From contig CP114126.1 in the NCBI GenBank assembly GCA_029959195.1, positions 1,612,001 through 1,676,000 of the forward strand: 64,000 bases of DNA, written 5' to 3'. Positions within the stretch are counted from its first letter, which is position 1. The number at the start of each line of letters is the position of its first letter. The notes below the pieces were generated by a model that was not told where the DNA came from, made no database searches, and was given only the letters and a program-made list of their open reading frames with translations. This stretch comes from Dictyophora rubrovolvata (lineage: Eukaryota; Basidiomycota; Agaricomycetes; Phallales; Phallaceae). Made by a program: the position numbers and the translations under genes. Of the stretch, positions 1 to 10,401 are shown piece by piece.

Positions 1-1
1 T

Positions 2-858
2 CTCATAAACTGGCAACTACGATTCGAACAGGGTCTTGCTCCTACAAGAGACCTTCCACCGTGGTTCATGCTGTTTGGGTTAATATACGACGCTAAAGAA
101 GTCACCGTCGTTGCACACATACCTTACATGAAGGATGATCATCGTTACTCATTTGTGTCTTGCATCATCGACACCATCTCTTTCCCACCTGTAAACGGAT
201 CGGCGAAGGTCTCGGAACCGTGGTTTCTGGATCGACTTCGTGTCGGACTAGCACTATTGTCTTTGCAGAAACACGCGTTCCATATGGCCCAACTTTGGGA
301 ATGTGTTGTCTGGCCCAATGATCTAGTCTCTTGGGAAGAGATCTTGGAAAGGGAGTATCTTGGACCTGTGTTGACGCCGGCTGAGAGGGGATATATGGTC
401 GAACCTCACCCTATGACTCGACTGTATTTGCGGATACATGGATCGGATGAAACACTTGACGAGTGTAGCTCGAACAATGAAAATAATAAAGACGAACGAA
501 GCGGGGAAGATATTGAAGATGATCGAAGTGAAAACGAAGAGGGTAGTGAGCGGGGACATACTGGTACCGACAATTAACCTTTCGAGAAGCGTTTGAATCC
601 ATATATTCACGATCCCTATACTATTCTCTTTGAAATTTTAACCGCTAATCATGACTAAATTGTTTTCAAAATTGCTCATTCAAGCCTTATATTATAGTAA
701 ACATGCATCAATTGGACATTACTATTGATGTTAACCGTAGAATTATGAAGAAGGCGGAGCACTGGGAGATGAACTCAGTGACTAATAACCACGTCAACGA
801 ACACGTCGTCGATCGCGATAAAGAAGACCAATGCATCATGCCGGAAGTGTTGTCATGA
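2..858 (+). CDS. Array gene copy A, 3' part only (multi-module hypothetical protein)
   Basis: The window opens inside the penultimate exon (2-563, frame 2) of the large array gene. A last exon at 698-858 follows after a GTACCG...ATAG intron. The protein is not recognised. What remains is its last module: an L-I-N-W helix, then a PPWF...G-L-I-Y-D stretch and a V-V-A-H-I-P strand, ending in an acidic, low-complexity tail. The last exon is inferred because its reading frame is kept between copies A and B despite several indels, and both end in a matching C-I-M-P-E motif. It lies tail to tail with the decayed partner copy at 885-1342. Cellular role unknown. Confidence 0.6.
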
Positions 859-884
859 TACTAGCTCGTTTGCGATGTCACCAT

Positions 885-1342
885 TCAATACGTTGCCTTG
901 GGATATAAATCGCGATCTAGACATTGTACTATCCCGTTCAGCACTTCCGAGATGCTGTCGAGTCTTAATTTCTTGTCATTGCAGACACGTTCTACAGATG
1001 TTTGGAATGACCATTTGAAATGGGTCTCCAGCTCCACCATCGTAACGTTACTGAAGTGAACTCGAGCGCATGTTAGTAACACAGTGAAGAACATTACGAA
1101 CCTTGCGGTAATACTTATTTTAGAGTACTGGGTTCCTGAGTGTGCAGGATCTTTGGTCTTTTTGGGCCTCTTCTGATTGGTATTGTTGACTGGGATGCCA
1201 TTCTTCTCAAGCCATCTAGCGATTTGACCCGCCGTACTTGGTTGTTCTGTTTGATTCGTTCCTCCTTCCTGCCGATGATCAATACTTGCTCTCTTAATCG
1301 CCACTGCCAGTATGCTTGCTTGACGGGGAGCCGTAGATTATA
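885..1342 (-). pseudogene. Array partner gene copy A', decayed and truncated
   Basis: This is homologous to the first two exons of the intact partner gene at 5290-6937. It keeps the basic K-K-P-K-K stretch, the intron with GTTCGT donor and CTTCAG acceptor, and the helix beginning E-L-E-T-H-F-K-W. Three lesions are visible. The ATG of the intact copy is ACG here (around 1337-1339). A single-base insertion near 905-915 shifts the frame. Everything corresponding to exons 3-5 (about 1.3 kb) is missing, so homology stops near 885. The deletion explains why repeat A-B is 4.2 kb and B-C is 5.6 kb. Confidence 0.7.
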
Positions 1343-1746
1343 ATTGTTGAAACAAAAGGCGACAGTCCGACTCCAAAGATACGTATGAAGGCGGCATATT
1401 ATATCCCCCCTCTCATAATTATCGAAGTCGATGGTTTAGTAATTTCTGTAGGCCATTACAGACGATATCAATGTAACCTGAGTAAATTCATGGCTCGGAT
1501 AGTCATGTTTGCCGTATCCTGCCTCCCTGACAGTATTTCCTCCATCTGTAATCATCTCGGTTCATACCAAGCCGCCGTTCCGAATTGAAGCTCAGTTGCC
1601 TAACCCCGTACCATAGCCGTTTTGCCGAGTAAAAAGGGACGGTCCCGGACGGATAACGGCTTGTGCTGAGTTTATTCAGCACGTCACCTTGACGCGTGAG
1701 TACTCGTGAGTCGTGACATTGGGCAACGTCTTGTTCAACATACAAC
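1343..1746. promoter_or_regulatory. Divergent intergenic region A'-B
   Basis: This roughly 400 bp stretch separates the lost start of A' from the start of gene B. Blocks match the equivalent region at 6938-7337, for example around 1375-1450 against 6960-7030, so it is a duplicated bidirectional promoter. I see no clear TATA box and no coding sequence. Confidence 0.5.
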
Positions 1747-4700
1747 ATGCTTCAAAGGTAAGCAACTCCTCTCTTTAATGATCAAGATAAAACTTACATA
1801 TTCCGTAAGTAATGGTGTTCCATTAGAATGCAACCTTTGGAAAGTATACTCGAGGTTCCCTGATCACAGAGAACATGAACTGGAATGCACAAGCAAAACC
1901 ATTGAAGACGCACTACAGGAGTATAAAAAACAATTAGACCATTGGATGGAAATGCTCGTGATTCCCCAGGACTGGAAGGTACATATAAGATTCATGTCAC
2001 ATGTTTCTAGCGGACTCTCACAATATGATAGACCTGTGCCGAAGATATTGACGTGCTTTCCTCCATTCTTTTCAAATCCGTGGAGCTATATTTCAACTAT
2101 CTCAATGATATATCCAATTTTACCCGTCGTCCAATTCCTTATGTATCGTATGGTGCTGTGGCTGAAATTGACAAGCTTCGCTTTCCCCAGCCTCAAATCA
2201 TTCCTGATAAACATGACCCTTTAAAATACTATACAAGACTATCTAGGGCGATGCTGCACATGTTCACATATCCTGGTTTAGCGATATGTCGTTGTGAAAT
2301 GGATGCCGAACGCAATACCTCGTTGCTTTTATTTTCATTATTTGATTGGTTTGGGTTTATACAGCCAGGGTATGGTATCTTGATGTTCAATAGATCATTC
2401 CACGCGACTCATCATGGCATTCCGCAGCCTTTCTACAAGAGAACTGATTGACTCGATCCGTGTATTTAAACGAAGTCCACATCCTCAATGGACAAGAGAT
2501 GGATTCATTCCGATTGTGTTTCTTCCTCAACGTCTCCGGACTATCAGTAAACACAGATATGTTGCGTGGGCTTTGCAAAACCAAAACCCCGACGATTGTC
2601 GAGTTCCGGAAATGTTAATTCCCCTGACATCGGCGGTTGAACAGACCCTGAAAGCGCTACTTGCCCATGCAATCAATGATTGGAAACAGAAGCGAACAAC
2701 AGATGAGGTGAGAGATGATCTTGTGAAGGAGCTAGTGACTAAAGAAACTGTCTACGTTTCACAGAAGATATTTGTTCTTCCTGACTGGTTATTTATTCAT
2801 GGAATCGTTTATGACGCACTTGAGGTCCATTGTTACATCTTCATACCAAAGATTTTGGGATATGACAATGATGGGGTACCGTCACAATGGGAATTCGTCT
2901 GTGTTCCATTTCGATATTTCGAACTTTTCCCTGATCGGTTCTTTTATCTCCGTGCTAACGGAATCTCCGTTTTGCTGGCAATACAACGACATACTAGGAG
3001 GATTTGTCAAATTCTTGATGGTCTGAATCCCGTTTCTCCAATGTCATCAGTGATAACGACTTCTCAGTTGGAAATACTCGAGGGATCTCATCTCTCCGAA
3101 ATGGTTCAATGCGTAAATGACAAGTCAGTTATTGATAGACAAAATGAGGCCGCTGAAGCTGCCGCTCAATGCTTATCGGATTGTATTCATCGGGCAGGAC
3201 TCGAAAGCTCATCTCGGTGGTAAGCAAATAGCGAGTATATGAACACCCTTCTAATAGAATAATAGTCAGAGAGATTCCATTTCAAAAAATTGGTTGTTTT
3301 TGGATACGAATCTTGACATGGATACCATCGCAGCCTTGGGTTCCCGTAAATGTTTCCTGATTGAATTCATTGACAACTGGCGATCGCGGGGTTCCGGACA
3401 AATTTACTTACCTGAAGATTGGTTCACGACACAAGAAAAGGATGAAGTTGTATTTGTTATGGGTTATATTTTGTCAAGTTCTCATTTCCGACTGTTATTG
3501 TAGAACGATGAAGGCCCATACTACTTAATTCCAAATCTGCCCAAGATGGTACTTCAGATATGGACATCCAATCGAAAAGATGACATCGCTCTATTGACAG
3601 AAGAGGAGCTGCGGAGAAGGCATGCTGATCCACATTCATTCTCTCCCGACTTCTATCTTTCAACGCCTGCTCGCAAAGAACGAGAAGACGAATATGGTCC
3701 CATCCCGCTGGACAATCTTTACCCCAATGCTATTCATTCTTTTGAACATTTTAGAGACGTTTTTCAATATGTCCCGCACGAATACGAAGCAAAAATGGCG
3801 ATATCTAGCCCGTTCATGTGCACGCCAGGTTGTTGGCTGAAATAGTGAGGTCTTTAGTTGGAGCGAAGCATTAAGCTGATTTGAATTTCAGCGATACTGA
3901 GTCACGCTTTCCGTCTGCGCTTATCAGCGAATCTCCTCAAGTCGACTTCTCGCTCCTCTTACATCCTGTCCAAACTGTTCCTATTGAGATGACACCATTA
4001 ACACCCGACGTCAGTCTCCGAACAACGATCCTGAATCCGGCATTGGTGGTAGCCATTCAAGGGCCTGCTTTATGGCCAGATGAGTTTGCGTGCTCTCCTG
4101 CATCGTCGTGTTCGCGACCAAAAGACAAACCAGAAGCCCTACGTCAATTATCGAAAGCAATCGAACCAAGTCTGAAGACGCATCTCATAAACTGGCAACT
4201 ACGATTTGAGCAGGGTCTCGCTCCTACAAGAGAGCTTCCACCGTGGTTCATGCTATTCGGGTTAATATACGACGCTGAAGAGGTCACCATTGTTGCACAC
4301 ATACCTTACATGAACGATGACAATCGTTATTTATTTTTATCTTGCATCGTCGACACCATCTCTTTTCCATCTGTAACTGGATCGGCGAAGGTATCAGAAC
4401 CGTGGTTTCTGGATCGACTTCGTGTCGGACTGGCACTATTGTCTTTGCAGAAACACGCATTCCATATGGCCCAACTTTGGGAATGCGTCGTATGGCCAGA
4501 CGAACTAGTCTCTTGGGAAGAGATCTTGGAAAGGGAGTATCTTGGACCTGTGTTGACGCCGGCTGAGAGGGGATATATGGTCGAACCTCACCCTATGACT
4601 CGACTGTATCTACGGATACACGGATCGGATGAAACACTTGACGAGTGTAGCTCGAACGATGAGAATAATGAAGACGAACGAAGCGGGGATGACGGTGAAG

Positions 4701-4948
4701 AGGGTAGGAGTGAAAACGAAGCGGGTAGCAAGCAAAGAGAATATATGTATGTAAATTGTTTCAAAATTATTCATTATCCTTTTCGTAATTATGCATCGTC
4801 TCAATAAGAAACTATTGATGACGACAGTCGAGTCATGAAGAAAGCGGCGCAGGAGATGAACCAAGCGGCTAATCGTAATAACGAACATATCATCAGTTGC
4901 GATCATGAAAAGGATCGATGCATCATGCCGGAATTTGCGTTGTCGTGA
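1747..4948 (+). CDS. Array gene copy B, complete: 917-residue multi-module hypothetical protein
   Basis: Nine exons were assembled: 1747-1757, 1810-1978, 2032-2369, 2428-2707, 2765-3219, 3266-3449, 3504-3844, 3892-4746 and 4828-4948. They total 2754 nt with continuous phase. All eight introns are GT-AG, and copy C has equivalent junctions for the first seven. I do not recognise the family. A module recurs at least twice, clearly at about residues 250-370 and 690-800. It reads as a helix ending in N-W or D-W, then L-P-x-W, G-(I/L)-x-Y-D-A-x-E-V, and a strand ending in I-P. A weaker version lies in the first 100 residues. The tail is Glu/Asp-rich. No signal peptide or membrane segment is apparent, so a cytosolic or nuclear location is inferred. 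It is head to head with A' and tail to tail with B'. Confidence 0.7.
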
Positions 4949-5289
4949 TGCTACTTCGATAGTACTCATTAAAGAGTTGGAATAAAGATGACTAGGGGGA
5001 GAGGTGACGCGCGTAGTTACTAGGGCATGGTATTGGCGCTTATGCCTTATGCCTTGTAGCTCCTTCATTTCAGACAACCATAGATGGGCCTGTGGGCGAA
5101 GGCTTTGAATATATGATCCTTTAGTAGCTTCAACAGTCTCTAAATGAATGGTAATGGGAACAATGTACTTTCTCTTATGCTAGTCATTGACCATTTACAA
5201 TTATTTACGAGGTTTTGATAAACACGTATATTACTACATTCGAGAATGTAAAAAGCATACACACAGGCCATTCGCTTAATCACGTCACT

Positions 5290-6937
5290 CTAAATTAGCC
5301 TAAAAACTCCTCTGGTAACCTTAAATCCTTCATGCGCTCTTTTAATCGATTTCCGTGTTGCTGTAGCATCCAACAGGAATCGAACCAAATCAAAACGTTC
5401 TGATCTTTCGACTTCTGTAAAGACATTGAGGAAATCAGTGGTGACTACAATTGACATAAACCCCCATTTTGTTGGAAATTTGTTTGGGCCCCATTCGATG
5501 ACGCGGGGGAATAACGCGTAAACAATGATTCCATTTCCCGTGTATCCTATACCATAAACAACAGCCCATTCAGGAATCCGGTAGTCCTATAGTCAAAATT
5601 TTCAATATCCTTGGTTCTAAATAAAGAATTGGGCTAATAGTACTTCTCGTTTGGGCTCTTTTTTTCCTTTTGGTTTCGATCGCCATTCCATGATCAAATG
5701 TGCAATGATTATAACGAGTGACGGATAGGCCGCAAATGCGAGCTGTGCTGCCATAGGAAGTTTCGCAGGATATTGCGTACCTGGATTCTTCCCCGAAGGG
5801 ACTTGAAGATGGCCGGACTGCATGATTTGCGTCTCCTCAGGGAGAGGTTCGCGTTTGCCCTCGGCAAAGAAAACTGCTGGATATAAATCATATTTTAAAC
5901 GCTTTTCTAAGATAATTCCCCATTCAATACGAGCTGCGAAGTCAGGACGTGGCTGAGAACCAAAGCACGTAATTTCCTTTCGGAATTTTAACTGGGCATT
6001 TCTGGTGTCATAATGCATAAAGTGGTAAGGATAGCTTTAGATGTGAAGACTTACGAACTTGTTTCGCAATCTGGTACGTTGAAAAAACCACTTAAGAAAC
6101 CGGAATTTAAATGCTCTACATCCATCTCCGTTTTAGGTTGTTTTTTAAATATCGGAGACGCTAACGTGTTCGTTAAGGACCATGCAATTCCACCGCCTTC
6201 GAGTGTTTCATTGTGCATGTTAAAGATGTTTGGGTTTGGGTACTCCGCAGCTTTGATTTGTCTAGCAGGGAGGAATTCGACATAATCACCGTCGGGATCA
6301 TGCACGTCCAAAAACATCATGAGAACTCGACGCCAATAAGCCTCGCCACCACCTGAGGACTGTATGAACAATTAGTGATGTTTCTGAGATTCTGGAAAAA
6401 ATTGAAGGTCTAACCATGGATCCTGGATCCTCAGTCCATTCCGACGGAAGACTTATCATCGTTCCGATGCTCCCGTCCAAGGCGTCGCCTAGGGATGTAA
6501 AGTCCGATTCAGACAGTTGTGCTATTCCTTCCAACACTTCTAAGATGCTCTCGAGTTTTAATTCCTTTTTGTTCTGGGTAACAGATTCTACGGATGTTTG
6601 AAATGACCACTTGAAATGGGTTTCTAGCTCCATCGTTGTAACGTTACTGAAGTGGACTCGAGCACATGTAATAAATCATGACGAAAAACATTACGAACCT
6701 GGTAGTGATACTTATTTGAGAAGACTGGGGTTCTGAGTCTTCCGGATTTTTGGACTTTTTCTTGGGTTTCTTCTGACGGATACTATTGACTGGGATGCCA
6801 TGGTACTCAAGCCATCTAGTTATCGGGTCCGTATTTGTTTGTCTTGGTTGATTAGTTGTTAATTCCCGGTGAGAATCAACACTTGATCTTTGAATCGCCA
6901 CTGTCGGTACACTCTGAGTCGCTTGACGAGGAGCCAT
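5290..6937 (-). CDS. Array partner gene B', complete: 476-residue hypothetical protein sharing the array module
   Basis: The exons (complement) are 6699-6937, 6415-6646, 6055-6359, 5644-6001 and 5290-5586, in total 1431 nt in phase. The start is ATG at 6937. The N-terminal region is basic (K-K-P-K-K-K-S-K near residue 60). The C-terminal part repeats the module of the forward array gene: a helix ending M-E-W, then I-P-E-W, G-I-G-Y, a hydrophobic strand, and later a short S-E-R-F-D segment. The module therefore occurs in two differently organised proteins encoded on opposite strands of one repeat unit. Gene C starts 400 bp away, head to head. Function unknown. The model is well supported by frame, and the truncated copy A' has the same first intron. 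Confidence 0.7.
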
Positions 6938-7337
6938 AGAGTATAATCGTTGGAACAAAAGATACGTATAAAGCCTGGAACGTTATATCCTTTTTCTCGT
7001 TGTTATCGATATCGATGGCTTAGTAATTTCGTACAGGTGATACCAATCCTGGTCACCCAAGTGGCGAGTTGCAGCCTTGCACGTTTCTAAAAACAACTGG
7101 AATGGTTCATATTCGCCGTATCCCGCCTCCCTTCACTGTATTTCCGCCATCTGGGATCTCCTATGTTATTTAGTGCCAGGGTTAGGTTTGTGCCAGTTTG
7201 TCATGGGTTCACTGATGTGCTTGCCACTGCTGCTACGTATTCGGCATGTCACCATGACGCGTGACAAAAGCCGTGACGCAGGACAAACGCTAGCGGCTCT
7301 TGTTCCAAACTTTCACCTTGAAGTTTTGACATATAAT
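6938..7337. promoter_or_regulatory. Divergent intergenic region B'-C
   Basis: A 400 bp region lies between the start of the minus-strand partner gene and the start of array gene C. It is related in sequence to 1343-1746. The shared, closely spaced arrangement suggests the two genes are controlled together. No specific factor site could be assigned. Confidence 0.5.
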
Positions 7338-10300
7338 ATGCAAGGGTAAGCAATTTCTCTCTAACACTGAAAGTAAAACTTACTAACCCTGATTAGAAAT
7401 GATTTTCTGCCGCACTCTAATCTCTGGAAAGCATACTCGAGGTTTCCTGGTCACGGAGAATATGAACTGAGATACACATGTAAAACCATTGAAAAGGCAC
7501 TGCATGAGTATAAAAAACAATTAGAACGTTGGATGAGAAGGCTCGTGATTCCCGAAGATTGGAAGGTACATAGGACTGAATTTCACATGCCTGCCTCTTT
7601 TAGACTCTCACAATATATTAGACCTCTGCTGAGGATACTGACATGCTTTTCTCCATTCTTTTCAAATCCATGGAGCTATATTTCAACTATCTCATTGATT
7701 TGTCCAATTTTTCCCGGCGTACAGCTCCCTATGTATCGTATGGTGGTGTGACCGCAATCGACGAGCTTCGCTTTCCCCAGCCTCAAATCATTCCTGATAA
7801 ACATGACCCTTTAAAATACTATACAAGATTATCTAGGGCAATGCTACACATGTTCACATATTCTGGTTTAACGATATGTCGTTGTGAAATGGATGCGGAA
7901 CGCAATACCTCGTTACTCTTATTTTCATTGTTTGATTGGTTTGGGTTTATACAGCCAGGGTATGGTATCTTGACGTTCAATAGATCACTCCGCACGATTC
8001 ATCATGTCATTCCGCAGCCCTTCCACGAAAGAAATGATCGACTCGATTCGTGTATTTAAACGAAGTCCGCATCCTCAATGGACAAGAGATGGATTCGTTC
8101 CGATTGTGTTTCTTCCCCAACGTCTTCGGAGTGTCATCGAACACAGACGTGTTGCATGGGCTTTGCAAAACGGAATATTTGATGATTGTCAAGTTCCGGA
8201 AATGTTAACTCCCCTGACATCGGCGGTTGAGCAAACCCTGGAGGCGTTACTTGCCCATGCAATCAATGATTGGAGACGGAAGCGAACAACAGATGAGGTA
8301 AGATATGATCTTGTGAAGGAGCTAGTGACTAAGAAACTGTCTGCGTTTCACAGAAGATATTTGTTCTTCCTGACTTGTTATTTATTCACGGAATCGTGTA
8401 TGATGCACTTGAGGCCCATTGTTACACCTTCCTACCAAAGATTTTGGAATGTGACAACGATGGGGTACCATCACAATGGGAATTCGTCTGTGTTCCATTT
8501 CGATATTTCGAACTTTTCGCTAATCGGTTCTTTTACCTCCGTGCTAATCGAATCTCCATGTTGCTGGCAATACAACGACATACTAGGAGGATTTGTCAAA
8601 TTCTTGATGGTCTGAATCCCGTTTCTCCAATGTCATCAGTGATAACGACGTCTCAGTTGGAAGTACTCGAGGGATCTCATCTCTCCGAAACGGTTCAATG
8701 CGTAAATGATAAGTCAGCTATTGATAAACAAAATGAGGCCGCTGAAGCTGCCGCTCAATGCTTATCGGATTGTATTCATCGGGCAGGACTCGAAAGCTCA
8801 TCTCGGTGGTAAGCAAATAGCGAGTATATGAACACCCTTCTAATAGCGTAATAGTCAGAGGGGTTCTATTTCGAAAAATTGGTTGTTTTTGGATACGAAT
8901 CTTGACATGGATACCATCGCAGCCTTGGGTTCCCGTAAATGTTTCCTGATTGAATTCATTGACAACTGGCGATCGCGGGGTTCCGGACAAATTTACTTAC
9001 CTGAAGATTGGTTCACGACACAAGAAAAGGATGAAGTTGTATTTGTTATGGGTTATATTTTGTCAAGTTCTCATTTCCGACTGTTATTTTAGAACGATGA
9101 AGGCCCATACTACTTAATTCCAAACCTACCCAAGATGGTACTGCAGATATGGACATCCAACCGAAAAGATGACATCGTTCTATTAACAGAAGAGGAGCTG
9201 CGGAGAAGGCATGCTGATCCACAATCATTCTCTCCCGACTTCTATCTTTCAACGCCTGCTCGCAAAGAACGAGGAGACGTATATGATCCCATCCCGCTGG
9301 ACAATCTTTACCCCAATGCTATTCATTCTTTTGAACATTTTAGAGACGTTTTTCAATATATCTCGCACGAATACGAAGCGAAAATGGCGATATCTAGCCC
9401 GTTCATGTGTACGCCGGGTTGTTGGTTAAAATAGTGAAGTCGTTTTGGTTGGAGCGACGTATTGAGCTGATTTGAATTTTAGTGATACCGAGTCACGCTT
9501 TCCGTCTGCGCTGACCACTGAATCTCCTCAGGTCGACTTCTCGCTCCTTTTACATTCTATCCAAACTGTTCCGATTGACATGAACCCGTTAACACCTGAC
9601 GTTAGTCTTCGAGCAACGATTCTGAATCCGGCATTGGTGGTAGCCGTTCAAGGACCTACTTTATGGCCAGCTGAGTTCGCGTGTTCTCCGGCATCATCAT
9701 GTTCACGACCGACAGATAAATCAGAAGCCTTATGTCAATTAGCGAACACAATTGAACCAAGTCTGAAGACGCATCTCATAAACTGGCAACTACGATTCGA
9801 ACAGGGTCTTGCCCCTACAAGAGACCTTCCACCGTGGTTCATGCTGTTTGGGTTGATATATGACGCCGAAGAAGTCACCGTCGTTGCGCACATACCTTAC
9901 ATGAAGGATGACCATCGTTACTCATTTGTGTCTTGCATCGTCGACACCATCTCTTTCCCACCTGTAAACGGATCGGCGAAGGTCTCGGAACCGTGGTTTC
10001 TGGATCGGCTTCGTGTCGGACTAGCACTATTGTCTTTGCAGAAACACGCGTTCCATATGGCCCAACTTTGGGAATGTGTTGTATGGCCAGACGAACTAGT
10101 CTCTTGGGAAGAGATTTTGGAAAGGGAGTATCTTGGACCTGTGCTGACGCCGGCTGAGAGGGGATATATGGTCGAACCTCACCCTATGACTCGACTGTAT
10201 CTGCGGATACACGGATCGGATGAAACACTTGATGAGTGTAGCTCGAATGATGAAGATAATGAAGAAGAACGAAGCGAAAAAGATAGGGATGATGAACAAA

Positions 10301-10401
10301 AAGAAGACCAGCAGGGCGGCAACCACGCTGTTGACGATCCGACCAGCCCGTCGAGAGCCATCCTAGAATGGCGATCGCAGGTCTTCCATTACGATGGATA
10401 A
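7338..10401 (+). CDS. Array gene copy C, with a different C-terminus
   Basis: The exons are 7338-7345, 7397-7565, 7622-7959, 8018-8297, 8354-8808, 8855-9038, 9093-9433 and 9483-10401, in total 2694 nt (897 residues). Exons 2-7 are exactly as long as those of copy B. The only change that would look like a frameshift, one base missing near 8330, falls inside intron 4. One module residue differs: the W of L-P-D-W is L at about 8374-8376. Homology with A and B ends near 10310 in the acidic tail. The last 30 or so codons and the sequence beyond are unrelated, and the final exon of A and B is absent. So the 3' end was replaced at the array boundary. Confidence 0.65.

Larger units (their letters stand above)
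1..10315. repeat. Tandem segmental duplication, unit about 5.59 kb
   Basis: Matching points sit 5589-5591 bp apart between units B and C, for example 3294/8883, 3892/9483 and 4248/9838. Units A and B are only about 4180 bp apart, because A' has lost its 3' part. Each full unit holds one multi-module gene, a divergent partner gene and their shared promoter. Similarity is highest in the penultimate exon (around 4180-4640 against 9770-10220), where most positions are identical. Confidence 0.85.

Noticed and set aside
2053-2451. Apparent frameshifts between the reading frames of the array gene (near 2050, 2430, 3220, 3500 and 3850)
   Set aside because: Each is removed by a 46-58 bp GT-AG intron that is present in both copies B and C and keeps phase.
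8298-8353. One-base deletion in copy C that truncates its long ORF
   Set aside because: It lies inside intron 4 (GTAAGA...CACAG) and does not affect the spliced frame.
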